This document shows positions 9,157-17,036 of a DNA stretch of 64,000 nt, in pieces. The notes beneath the pieces are model-generated. The model was not told the origin of the DNA and searched no databases. It worked only from the letters and a program-made list of their open reading frames with translations. The position numbers and the translations under genes were made by a program. The DNA comes from Streptococcus tangpeifui. GTDB lineage: Bacteria > Bacillota > Bacilli > Lactobacillales > Streptococcaceae. Location: positions 186,001 through 250,000 of the forward strand of contig NZ_JAAKDU010000002.1 of NCBI RefSeq assembly GCF_011038795.1. Reading direction: 5' to 3'. The first letter of the stretch is position 1, and each line of letters starts with the position of its first letter.

Positions 9157-9716
9157 TAGACTCTTAATGGGTGATAAAAAAGAAGCCGTCACACCTATGT
9201 TTGACCACTTCAAGTTACAAGGCACAGTACGGGGAAAGAATAGGTAATATGACGCTTAAACAAAAACAGAAAAGTAGCTAATAGAAAGATGGCTGCCATT
9301 CACAGTGTGGTGAACTATTTCAATGCTAAAGACTTTTCCATCATGGCTCAAGTTTATTATAACCGAAAGAAACAGCTTGAGTTATGAGCTAGATTAATTT
9401 GTGGTTTTATCATGTTGAGAAAAATCAGTTTCTGATGGTAGTTGCGAAAGAAAAAATTAGTCAACTTTTGCAGTATAGGCTCACCTTCTAGCTAAGCTCA
9501 GACTTTGAGACTTAGGTCGGTCCCGATAGATTTTATCTCAGCCTATCTTATCAGTATTTTTAATGGGACTCTTATTGGTGGATTAATGCTGGTTTTGCCA
9601 TACCAGTAAAGGGTGAACCTACTTGATCATTCCCAAATTAGCCATGCTTACCTGCTAATTATGGAGCTATTATCAACCACACGGAAGCTTGTTGTCTATC
9701 CTCTAAAGGTTATTTT
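9157..9716. other. Decayed coding-like spacer
   Basis: No intact gene. Short coding-like pieces occur in different frames: an open stretch from about 9175 to the stop near 9249 (containing TPMFDHFKLQGTVRGKNR), a 32-codon ORF ending near 9387 (begins MAAIHSVVNYFNAKDF), and a hydrophobic piece near 9538-9609 (ends GGLMLVLPYQ). They look like remnants of one or more dead genes. I could not assign a family. Confidence 0.4.
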
Positions 9717-9725
9717 TGCTATAAT
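9717..9725 (+). promoter_or_regulatory. Extended -10 promoter of the DUF1003 gene
   Basis: TGC-TATAAT at 9717-9725, 27 bases before the ATG. A GAAGG ribosome site lies between them. Confidence 0.65.
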
Positions 9726-9752
9726 AAACTGGTAAAGAAAGAAGGTCAAGCT

Positions 9753-10511
9753 ATGCCAGAAGACAAGCTCGTTTACGATGCTTTAAACCATCACCCCTAC
9801 CACTTAACAGAAGGGGTCTTTCTATCGGAAATTGATGGCCGACTCAAACATCTGATTACGCACGATCATCCTCATTTGGAGGACGGTGATTTTATCTCCA
9901 ACAAAGACCTCCTCCATTACCGCTTACTCTTTCTCAATCGAACGATTGAACGGGCTCAGGATAAAAATGACCGTGTGCGTGAGACCGTCTATCAGGTTTC
10001 TAAGAATAAAGACTACCAGACTGTTGATGTGCCCGAAGCTTGGGACCGCAAGGTAACCTTTGGCCAGCGGATAGCTGATGATGTTGCTCGTTTTGGTGGT
10101 TCGTGGACCTTTATTATCAGCTTTACTCTCTTTATGGCAGCCTGGATGGCTATCAATGTTTATCAGCCCTTTGGAATTCATTTTGATGCCTATCCTTTTA
10201 TTTTGCTCAATCTGGCTCTATCAACTCTGGCAGCTATTCAGGCTCCCCTGATTATGATGAGCCAGAACCGAGCTTCTGATTATGATCGCTTCCAGGCCAA
10301 AAATGATTTTAATGTCAATAAAAAATCTGAGGAAGGTATTCGCCTACTCCACACCAAGATGGACCACTTAGTTCAGCAAGACCAATCAGATCTTTTGGAA
10401 GTGCAGAAATTGCAAACTGAAATGTTAGCTTCTATTACCCAACAGTTGGATAATTTGCAACGGACCAATTATGAGCTTAAGGAACAGCTAATCACAAAAA
10501 ATCCTTCCTAA
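9753..10511 (+). CDS. DUF1003-family membrane protein
   Basis: 252 residues. The N-terminal half is cytosolic (includes VTFGQRIADDVARFGGSW, the usual DUF1003 lead-in). Two membrane spans lie at about 118-137 and 146-168. Between and after them are NVYQPFGIHFDAYPFILLN and the IQAPLIMMSQNRASDYDR block that defines the family. A charged helical tail of about 60 residues follows and may form a coiled coil. The function of DUF1003 proteins is not established. It appears monocistronic. Confidence 0.85.
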   Translation: MPEDKLVYDALNHHPYHLTEGVFLSEIDGRLKHLITHDHPHLEDGDFISNKDLLHYRLLFLNRTIERAQDKNDRVRETVYQVSKNKDYQTVDVPEAWDRKVTFGQRIADDVARFGGSWTFIISFTLFMAAWMAINVYQPFGIHFDAYPFILLNLALSTLAAIQAPLIMMSQNRASDYDRFQAKNDFNVNKKSEEGIRLLHTKMDHLVQQDQSDLLEVQKLQTEMLASITQQLDNLQRTNYELKEQLITKNPS

Positions 10512-10796
10512 TTAAAATAATTGGCAAACTTTTGGGTAAAAGCAGAAGAAAAGTTAAAAAAATAAAAACTTCCAACTTTTATTTACTCCTGCATTTTCAG
10601 GATTTGGCTATTTAGTCCGCTGACTGTCTGATCTGGCATTTGGTGCAATAAGGATAAGAACAGCGCGTCTTCTTAGTCAATATGTGAAAGGCTAATACTA
10701 AAGCTTTTCTCCTGTCAACTGCTGCCCTAAGATTTAATTATAGTAAAAACGGGACTTAATAAGCTTTTGTCCCAACCCGATGAAGGGAGAAGATTC
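10512..10796. other. Spacer before rapZ
   Basis: No gene seen. A short inverted repeat GGGAC/GTCCC (10751-10755 with 10769-10773) lies just before the rapZ ribosome site and could affect translation. No clear terminator for the DUF1003 gene is visible. Confidence 0.35.
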
Positions 10797-11684
10797 ATGA
10801 TAAATCCGATTAATCTAGTGATTGTAACAGGAATGAGCGGTGCCGGAAAGACGGTCGCCATTCAATCCTTTGAAGATATGGGGTACTTTACCATTGATAA
10901 TATGCCACCAACCCTAGTGCCTAAATTTATGGAATTGGTCAGCCATGGTGAGGATAATGACAAGGTGGCCCTTGTCGTCGATATGCGGAGTCGTCTCTTT
11001 TTCAAGGAAATCAATTCCATTTTGGATGAATTGGAAAAAAATTCAGCTATTAATTTTAAGATTCTCTTCTTAGATGCGACAGATGGGGAATTGGTAGCCC
11101 GCTATAAGGAAACGCGCCGCAGTCACCCATTGGCTGCCGATGGTCGCGTTATGGACGGCATCAAGCTGGAACGTGAGCTTTTGGCTCCTCTCAAGAGTCT
11201 GAGCCAGAATGTAGTGGATACGACAGAGCTAACTCCACGTCAACTGCGTAAAACCATCTCTGAGCAATTTTCTTCAGATAATGATGCGGCACCTTTCCGG
11301 ATAGAAGTCATGAGTTTTGGTTTTAAGTACGGCTTGCCTCTGGATGCTGACCTCGTTTTTGATGTACGTTTTCTACCCAATCCTTACTATATTCCCGAAT
11401 TGCGCAATCAAACGGGACTGGATCAAAACGTGGCTGACTACGTCATGAACCATGCGGCATCCGAAGATTTTTACAGGCATCTCTTGGCACTGATACAACC
11501 AATCCTGCCGGGCTATCAAAAGGAAGGCAAGGCTATTTTGACTATTGCCATTGGTTGTACAGGTGGTCAACACCGTAGCGTTGCCTTTGCCCATCGACTG
11601 GCTCAAGATCTCAAGCAGGATTGGACTGTCAATGAAAGCCACCGCGATAAAGACCGACGGAAGGAAACGGTGAATCGTTCATGA
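10797..11684 (+). CDS. rapZ: RapZ-family RNase adapter / nucleotide-binding protein
   Basis: 295 residues, normal for the family (YvcJ/RapZ). The P-loop GMSGAGKT is at about 12-19; the C-terminal domain keeps [11 protein letters not shown] near 260-270. In E. coli RapZ guides RNase E to GlmZ; in Gram-positives the homologue binds and hydrolyses nucleotides, and loss affects competence in Bacillus (family knowledge). The ATG at 10797 is chosen over an upstream in-frame start because GAAGGGAGAAG precedes it. Its end overlaps the yvcK start. Confidence 0.93.
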   Translation: MINPINLVIVTGMSGAGKTVAIQSFEDMGYFTIDNMPPTLVPKFMELVSHGEDNDKVALVVDMRSRLFFKEINSILDELEKNSAINFKILFLDATDGELVARYKETRRSHPLAADGRVMDGIKLERELLAPLKSLSQNVVDTTELTPRQLRKTISEQFSSDNDAAPFRIEVMSFGFKYGLPLDADLVFDVRFLPNPYYIPELRNQTGLDQNVADYVMNHAASEDFYRHLLALIQPILPGYQKEGKAILTIAIGCTGGQHRSVAFAHRLAQDLKQDWTVNESHRDKDRRKETVNRS

Positions 11685-12658
11685 GAAAACCTAAAATTAC
11701 AGTAATTGGTGGTGGAACTGGAATTCCAGTCTTGCTCAAGAGCCTTCGCCATGAAAATGTCGATATCACAGCCATTGTGACCGTAGCTGATGATGGCGGC
11801 TCCTCGGGGGAGCTCCGTTCAGCTATGCAGCTGACTCCGCCTGGTGATCTGCGTAATGTCTTAGTTGCCATGAGCGATATGCCCAAATTCTATGAGAAAA
11901 TTTTTCAATATCGTTTTAATGATGGAGACGGAGCTCTGTCGGGTCACCCTCTGGGAAATTTGATTATTGCTGGAATTTCTGAGATGCAGGGATCAACCTA
12001 CAATGCCATGCAGATTCTTAGCAAATTCTTCCATACAACGGGCAAGATCTATCCCGCGAGTGAAGATGCCTTGACCCTCCACGCTGTCTTTAAAGATGGT
12101 CATGAAGTAGTCGGAGAGTCTAGTATAGCAGACTATGATGGCATGATTGACCATGTTTTTGTTACCAATACCTACAATGCCAAACAACCCTCAGCCAGCC
12201 GTAAAGTTGTGAAAGCAATTATGGACAGTGACATGATTGTTCTCGGTCCTGGCTCCCTCTTTACCTCTATTCTGCCCAACTTAGTCATTCCTGAAATCAA
12301 GAAGGCTTTATTAGAAACACAGGCAGAAGTAGCCTATGTCTGCAATATCATGACCCAGTATGGTGAAACAGAGCAATTTTCAGATGCTGACCATGTGGCA
12401 GTTCTCAATCGTCATTTAGGTGCTGATGTTATCGACACCGTTTTGGTCAATATTGAGCCTGTTCCTAAAGACTACATGGACACCAATAAGTTTGATGAAT
12501 ATTTGGTTCAAGTTGACCATGATTTTGAAGGGTTGCAGAAGCTGGTTAAGCGAGTAATTTCTTCTAATTTCTTGCGTTTAGAAAATGGTGGAGCTTTCCA
12601 CCATGGTGAGTTGGTCGTTGAAGAATTGATGCGATTAACTAAGAGGAGAAAACGATGA
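11681..12658 (+). CDS. yvcK: YvcK/GlmR-type regulator, CofD-like
   Basis: 325 residues, UPF0052/CofD-like fold. Conserved blocks are [13 protein letters not shown] at 9-21, [22 protein letters not shown] and [15 protein letters not shown]. subtilis YvcK (GlmR) binds UDP-GlcNAc and steers carbon toward wall precursors during gluconeogenic growth; it does not make F420. It is the middle gene of the rapZ-yvcK-whiA operon, with four-base overlaps on both sides. Confidence 0.93.
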   Translation: MRKPKITVIGGGTGIPVLLKSLRHENVDITAIVTVADDGGSSGELRSAMQLTPPGDLRNVLVAMSDMPKFYEKIFQYRFNDGDGALSGHPLGNLIIAGISEMQGSTYNAMQILSKFFHTTGKIYPASEDALTLHAVFKDGHEVVGESSIADYDGMIDHVFVTNTYNAKQPSASRKVVKAIMDSDMIVLGPGSLFTSILPNLVIPEIKKALLETQAEVAYVCNIMTQYGETEQFSDADHVAVLNRHLGADVIDTVLVNIEPVPKDYMDTNKFDEYLVQVDHDFEGLQKLVKRVISSNFLRLENGGAFHHGELVVEELMRLTKRRKR

Positions 12659-13566
12659 GTTTTACCACCCAAGTCAAAGAAGAAGTGCTGAATTTAACGG
12701 ATGCTGACCGCAGCCAGCTATCGGCCTTCATTAAAATGTCAGGAAATCTGGGATTGACTAGCAATGGTCTGACCTTGTCCATTCTCACTGAGAACGCTAA
12801 AATTGCCCGTCATATCTATTCACTTTTAGAAGACCTCTATGGTATTCAACCGGATACTCGCTACCATCAAAAGCCTAATTTGAAAAAAAACCGTGTCTAT
12901 ATGGTTTTTGTCGATCAAGAAGTTGAAACGATCCTTTCTGATTTGCAGCTGGCAGATTCTTTCTTTGGTATTGAAACAGGGATTGCTGATGCTATTCTCC
13001 ACGATGATGAGGCAGGTCGGACTTACTTGCGAGGAGCCTTTTTAGCTAATGGCTCTATCCGTGATCCTGAATCGGGTAAGTATCAATTGGAAATTTTCTC
13101 AGTCTATCAGGATCATGCTGAGGATTTGGCCCAGCTGATGCAAAAATTCATGCTGGATGCTAAGGTCATTGAACATAAAAATGGTGCTGTGACCTATCTG
13201 CAGAAGGCTGAGGATATCATGGATTTTCTCATCGTTATTGGTGCTATGCAAGCTAAGGATGCTTTCGAAGAGATTAAAATTATGCGGGAGACCAGAAATG
13301 ATCTCAATCGGGCCACTAATGCAGAAACGGCTAATATTGCTCGCACGGTAACAGCCAGTATGAAAGCCATCAATAATATTATTAAGATTATGGATACAGT
13401 TGGCTTGGATATTCTGCCGATAGAATTGCGGCAAGTGGCTCAGGTTCGGGTGGATCATCCTGATTATACGATTCAGCAGATTGCCGATAGTCTAGAAATT
13501 CCCTTAACCAAAAGTGGTGTTAATCATCGCCTCCGCAAAATCAATAAAATCGCCGATGAACTCTAA
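12655..13566 (+). CDS. whiA: WhiA sporulation/cell-division regulator homologue
   Basis: 303 residues. The N-terminal half is the degenerate LAGLIDADG homing-endonuclease-like domain ([21 protein letters not shown], split here between about 122 and 142). The C-terminal helix-turn-helix reads [21 protein letters not shown]. WhiA is a nucleoid-associated DNA-binding protein; in non-sporulating Firmicutes it influences cell division and chromosome segregation. It ends the rapZ-yvcK-whiA operon and its ATG overlaps the yvcK stop. Confidence 0.93.
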   Translation: MSFTTQVKEEVLNLTDADRSQLSAFIKMSGNLGLTSNGLTLSILTENAKIARHIYSLLEDLYGIQPDTRYHQKPNLKKNRVYMVFVDQEVETILSDLQLADSFFGIETGIADAILHDDEAGRTYLRGAFLANGSIRDPESGKYQLEIFSVYQDHAEDLAQLMQKFMLDAKVIEHKNGAVTYLQKAEDIMDFLIVIGAMQAKDAFEEIKIMRETRNDLNRATNAETANIARTVTASMKAINNIIKIMDTVGLDILPIELRQVAQVRVDHPDYTIQQIADSLEIPLTKSGVNHRLRKINKIADEL

Positions 13567-13604
13567 CAGATAAGAGCTGTAAAAAAATTTCTATGACGTT
13601 GATA

Positions 13605-13639
13605 GAGCTGTCTGAAAATCCTATTTTTCAAGGCAGCTC
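13605..13639 (+). terminator. Hairpin after whiA
   Basis: Imperfect inverted repeat GAGCTGTCTGAAAA with TTTTCAAGGCAGCTC. No T run follows on the plus strand, so it may act as a processing or weak termination site. Confidence 0.45.
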
Positions 13640-13691
13640 CCCGATTCTTTAGCCTGTGTTTAACAGTATAAACGAAGGAAGCGTCTAATAC

Positions 13692-13820
13692 TGTACTGAC
13701 CCCAAAAAGTTGGACAAGAAATTATTAAAAGGATTTAGTTCTGTATGACACAGGGCTAAACCCTTTTAGTTTTACTTTGATTTTTTTGTTGTTGTAGTAA
13801 AAAATAATCCAGCTATTTGA
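13692..13820 (-). mobile_element. IS3-family (IS150-group) remnant: right end and transposase C-terminus
   Basis: TGTACTGACCCCAAAAAG at 13692 looks like an IS150-group terminal repeat. On the minus strand, codons from about 13802 back to the stop at 13725-13727 read YYNNKKIKVKLKGFSP, then VSYRTKSF, the characteristic end of an IS3-family OrfB transposase. Nothing further upstream is recognisable, so most of the element has been lost. It lies between whiA and the adcA promoter. Confidence 0.8.
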
Positions 13821-13859
13821 TAAAAACTTGCAAATAGTAAGTTATTTTTTACAAAGGAC

Positions 13860-13918
13860 TTGCACTTCTATTTATTTATGATATACTTAACCAGTAAACA
13901 ATTTGATTAACCAGTTAA
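13860..13918 (+). promoter_or_regulatory. adcA promoter with two AdcR zinc-regulator boxes
   Basis: TTGCAC (13860-13865), a 16-base spacer and TATACT (13882-13887). Two AdcR-like boxes follow: TTAACCAGTAAA at 13887-13898 and a perfect TTAACCAGTTAA at 13907-13918, 20 bases apart start to start. The established AdcR consensus is TTAACYRGTTAA. Binding with zinc would cover the transcription start and block transcription. Confidence 0.88.
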
Positions 13919-13932
13919 GGAAGGTAAGTGAT

Positions 13933-15453
13933 ATGACAAAAAAGAGAATGACAATAGTTGGAATCTTGCTGATTGTAGCTTGTGCCATTGTTGGCGGCAT
14001 CTGGTTCAATGAACAAGAGAAGCAAAAATCTGGTGATATCGAGGTGGTTGCAACTTTCTATCCGATGTATGAATTCACTAAAAATGTCTTAGGAGATCAA
14101 GGACACGTTAGCTTGCTCATAAAGGCAGGTAAAGAGCCTCATGACTTTGACCCTTCGACCAAGGATGTGGCAACAATCCAAAAAGCTGACGCACTCGTTT
14201 ATGATAACGAGAGTATGGAAACTTGGATACCTAAAGTGAAGAAATCTATCGGTAAAGATAAGACTGATTTTATCCGAGCTACCGGTAATATGATTCTTTT
14301 GGCTGGAAGCGAAGAAGGGGAAGAGGAAGGTCATGAAGGTCATCATCATGAATTCGATCCCCATGTATGGTTATCACCACAGCGGTCCATTAAATTAGTA
14401 GAAAATATTCGTGATAGCCTATCTAAGAAGTATCCTAAAAAAGCTAAAATTTTTAGGAAAAATGCCGCAACTTATATTAAAAAACTGAAAACCTTAGATA
14501 AGGATTATAGTTCAGCTCTTTCTACTGCTAAACAAAAGAGCTTTATCACCCAGCATGCAGCTTTTGCTTACCTAGCTTTGGACTATGGTCTCAACCAAAT
14601 CCATATTAATGGTATTTCTGCAGAAAGCGAACCATCAGCCCAACATTTAGGCGAATTAACCCAACAAGTTAAAGACTCCGGTATTAAATACATTTATTTT
14701 GAAGAAAATGCTTCATCAGCTGTTTCAGAAACTTTGGCAAAAGAAGCTGGTGTTGAAACCTTGGTTTTGAACCCCATCGAAAGTTTGACCGAAGGAGAAA
14801 TGAAAAACGGTCAAGACTACTTGTCTATCATGCGACAAAATCTGAAGAATTTACGAAAGACAACAGATAGTCAAGGGCAAGAAATCCCAGCTAAAGAAGC
14901 TGAAAAGACAGTTCAAAAAGGTTACTTTAAAGATACTGATGTTACGGATCGTAAGTTGTCTGATTGGACTGGTAGTTGGCAATCAGTTTATCCTTATCTT
15001 CAAAAAGGTACTCTGGACCAAGTTTGGGATTATAAAGCTAAGCTCAACAAGGACATGACAGCCAAAGAATACAAAGATTACTACACCAAGGGTTATAAAA
15101 CGACTGTTGAGGCTATTTCTATTAATGGTAAGAAAAATCAAGTAACCTTCACCCAACGTGGTAAAAAACATACCTACACTTACAAATATGTTGGTTATAA
15201 GATTTTAACCTATAAGAAGGGAAACCGTGGTGTTCGCTATCTCTTTGAAACTAAAGACAGTAAGGCTGGAGAATTCAAATACATCCAGTTTAGCGATCAT
15301 AATATTTCAGAGACTAAGTCAGCCCATTTCCATCTCTTTTGGGGCGATTCCAGTCAAGATACCATTTTAAAGGAAATGGACAACTGGCCGACCTACTATC
15401 CTAAGGACATGACAGGACATGAGATTGCACAAGATCTTGTTGTTCACACCTAA
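13933..15453 (+). CDS. adcA: Zinc ABC transporter substrate-binding lipoprotein AdcA (with ZinT domain)
   Basis: 506 residues. A lipoprotein signal peptide ends in the lipobox IVAC with C17 as the likely lipidated residue. A ZnuA-like cluster A-I solute-binding domain follows, with a His-rich loop at about 134-144 (HEGHHHEFDPH) and HAAFAYLALDYGL. The C-terminal ZinT domain spans about 325-506 (DWTGSWQSVYPYL and later HFHLFWGD). It captures zinc for the AdcBC permease, which is not in this window. The ATG at 13933 is chosen because AAGGAAGGTAAG precedes it; an upstream in-frame start would lie within the AdcR boxes. Confidence 0.95.
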   Translation: MTKKRMTIVGILLIVACAIVGGIWFNEQEKQKSGDIEVVATFYPMYEFTKNVLGDQGHVSLLIKAGKEPHDFDPSTKDVATIQKADALVYDNESMETWIPKVKKSIGKDKTDFIRATGNMILLAGSEEGEEEGHEGHHHEFDPHVWLSPQRSIKLVENIRDSLSKKYPKKAKIFRKNAATYIKKLKTLDKDYSSALSTAKQKSFITQHAAFAYLALDYGLNQIHINGISAESEPSAQHLGELTQQVKDSGIKYIYFEENASSAVSETLAKEAGVETLVLNPIESLTEGEMKNGQDYLSIMRQNLKNLRKTTDSQGQEIPAKEAEKTVQKGYFKDTDVTDRKLSDWTGSWQSVYPYLQKGTLDQVWDYKAKLNKDMTAKEYKDYYTKGYKTTVEAISINGKKNQVTFTQRGKKHTYTYKYVGYKILTYKKGNRGVRYLFETKDSKAGEFKYIQFSDHNISETKSAHFHLFWGDSSQDTILKEMDNWPTYYPKDMTGHEIAQDLVVHT

Positions 15454-15460
15454 GCTATAC

Positions 15461-15557
15461 AGACAGAAATCAATAATTCGAAGAATTTGATTGTCCTCGC
15501 TTAAAGCTCGAGAGTGGGACTCAATCAGTAAATCGTGATAAAATCACGATTTTGATT
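15461..15557 (+). repeat. Dispersed composite repeat, copy A, left part
   Basis: 15461-15502 matches 27783-27820 in inverse orientation (AATCAATAATTCGAAGAAT then TTGATTGTCCTCGCT). 15510-15557 matches the first block of copies at 25267 and 33950 (GAGAGTGGGACTCAATCAG and a small hairpin ATCGTGAT/ATCACGAT). The rest of this copy resumes near 16141, beyond the IS200-type insert. Confidence 0.75.
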
Positions 15558-16000
15558 TATCACACACAAAGTGGAATTGTAAATATCACATTGTGTTCAC
15601 CCCTAAGTATAGACGAAAAATCATCTATAATCAATATCGAAGCAGTCTCGGCGAGATATTCCACCGTTTATGTCGCTACAAAGGTGTAGAAATCATTGAA
15701 GGACATCTCATGCCAGACCATGTTCATATGTTGGTCAGTATTCCTCCGCGAATTAGCGAATCTAGTTTCATGGGCTATTTGAAAGGCAAAAGTGCTCTCA
15801 TGATGTTTGACAAACACGCCAATCTCAAATATAAGTTTGGGAATCGCCATTTTTGGGCAGAGGGTTATTACGTGAGTACAGTCGGACTTAATGAAGCCAC
15901 AATAAAGAAATATATTCAAGAACAGGAAAAGCATGATATCGCACTTGATAAACTGAGTGTGAAAGAATATGAAGCTCCCTTTAGGGATAATGGCAAGTAA
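15557..16000 (+). pseudogene. tnpA: IS200-type Y1 transposase, 5'-truncated
   Basis: Codons similar to the family start at LSHTKWNCKYHIVFTPKYRRK (from about 15557), but the usual seven or eight preceding residues with the ATG are replaced by repeat sequence. Initiation could occur only at GTG 15593, giving 135 residues against about 150-155 usual. The HUH motif HVH is intact (in MPDHVHMLVS) and a candidate catalytic Tyr lies in KKYIQEQ. This class nicks single-stranded DNA with the tyrosine. The loss of the start and left end makes it probably inactive. Confidence 0.75.
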
Positions 16001-16140
16001 TACCAACACCTCTTTGAGAGGTTTGTGACGAGTCAAGAGCAGTGAGGCTTGAACAACGTGAAAGCCAGCGTCTTTAGGCGCTGGCTGGTTATCTGGGCTT
16101 ATAGCCCTAGTTCAAACCACCCGTTTGACGGGTGGTTTTG
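15557..16140 (+). mobile_element. IS200/IS605-type element inserted in the repeat, left end missing
   Basis: A tnpA-like frame is followed by a highly structured right flank: GCCAGCG/CGCTGGC, GGGCT/AGCCC and the terminal hairpin CCACCCG/CGGGTGG (16117-16123 with 16129-16135). The repeat sequence TTTTGATT borders both junctions, as expected if insertion occurred at that site. No left-end hairpin is present and the first codons of the transposase are gone, so the element cannot move by itself. No tnpB is present. Confidence 0.75.
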
Positions 16141-16642
16141 ATTTTTCTTCGCTCTCTTATTTTAAGACTCAGGTCTCTGCCACTCTCCTGTTTTTAGGTA
16201 GCAGGCTTTGGCAATCTATCCCCAGACTGCCAAAGTCCACTGGAGCATTTTGATACTTGCTTTGCAAGTTTTATTTCCCGATTAAAAAGCTCTACCAGAG
16301 CTTTTTACCCCACCTCCGCACAGTTGATTAGGGATTGACATGAACTAACGTTCATAGAATTGGATATCCTCCAACAGTTCTCTAAACTGTGGGAGCTATC
16401 ACTTGCGTGGTCGTTAAACAGTCCAGTGGACTGTTTAAGGGGGCGCCTGAAAATGGGACTGCCCCCAAAGATAAGAATTATCCAACCAGCAGTGAGCCAT
16501 TGATGCTAAAGCACCTGATGAACTGTGCAGGGGTAAGACTAAGCCGGCACAGCCAACAAGTCTTTCCCCAACCACTGTGCCTAGCCAATAAAATTGACCA
16601 AATAAATAAGGCTGAGAACTTTTGTCTCAGCCTCTTTTTTTT
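16141..16642 (+). repeat. Dispersed composite repeat, copy A, right part
   Basis: Resumes the block interrupted at 15557. It contains a CTTTGGCA-type hairpin near 16207-16236 (closing ACTGCCAAAG), the palindrome AAACAGTCC-AGT-GGACTGTTT near 16418-16438, the three-helix-junction block from about 16495 to 16585, and a terminator-like end. It aligns with copies at 25267-25671 and 33950-34394. Confidence 0.75.
16609..16642 (+). terminator. Terminator-like end of repeat copy A
   Basis: AGGCTGAGA/TCTCAGCCT (16609-16617 with 16625-16633) followed by a run of Ts. Confidence 0.7.
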
Positions 16643-16649
16643 CCGATAG

Positions 16650-16676
16650 AAAAAACAGCTCCGATGAGCTGTTTTC
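16650..16676 (-). terminator. Terminator of rpmE2
   Basis: AAAACAGCTC/GAGCTGTTTT (16652-16661 with 16666-16675), followed in the minus direction by further Ts. It lies five bases past the rpmE2 stop. Confidence 0.85.
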
Positions 16677-16680
16677 AATC

Positions 16681-16923
16681 TTATTTGAGGCCGTACTTTT
16701 TGTTGAAGCGATCGACACGTCCATCTGCTTGTGTGAATTTTTGACGGCCAGTATAAAATGGATGTGAATCTGAAGAAATTTCAACACGTACCAAAGGATA
16801 AGTTTCGCCTTCAAATTCAACAGTTTCTTTAGAAGGTTTTGTTGAACCACTAAGGAACTTGTAACCAGTAGTTGTATCAAGGAATACGACTGGGCGGTAT
16901 TCTGGATGGATATCTTTTTTCAT
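16681..16923 (-). CDS. rpmE2: 50S ribosomal protein L31 type B (zinc-independent)
   Basis: 80 residues, [20 protein letters not shown] at the start, typical of type B L31. There are no cysteines, so it is the C-minus form that does not bind zinc; bacteria with both forms swap to it when zinc is scarce. Its position beside the AdcR-controlled adcA fits a zinc-economy theme, although an IS insert and a repeat now separate them. AAAGGAAA precedes the ATG. Confidence 0.95.
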   Translation of the reverse strand: MKKDIHPEYRPVVFLDTTTGYKFLSGSTKPSKETVEFEGETYPLVRVEISSDSHPFYTGRQKFTQADGRVDRFNKKYGLK

Positions 16924-16964
16924 TCTCTAAAATTTCCTTTCTGCCATAGCTTTTCTAAGCCATA

Positions 16965-16988
16965 GTTTAATAACTATTCTAGTTTAAC
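16965..16988 (-). promoter_or_regulatory. Inverted repeat over the rpmE2 promoter
   Basis: On the minus strand GTTAAACTA-GAA-TAGTTATTAAAC: a perfect AACTA-GAA-TAGTT core at 16972-16984 with flanking half-matches. It covers the likely -10 (TAGAAT). It could be an operator. It only loosely resembles an AdcR box, so the regulator is unknown. Confidence 0.4.
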
Positions 16989-17036
16989 AAAGTTCCCTAG
17001 CTTTGGCAAGACTTTTAGTCAAATTCTTTAAGGTTT

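Noticed and set aside
15593..16036. Possible omega RNA or TnpB system at the IS200-type element
   Set aside because: No tnpB is present; the right-flank hairpins are those expected for the transposon end alone.
16389..16649. 86-codon plus-strand ORF in the region after the IS200-type element
   Set aside because: It lies wholly within the composite repeat, reads through its hairpins, has no ribosome site, and the equivalent position in other copies is not open.
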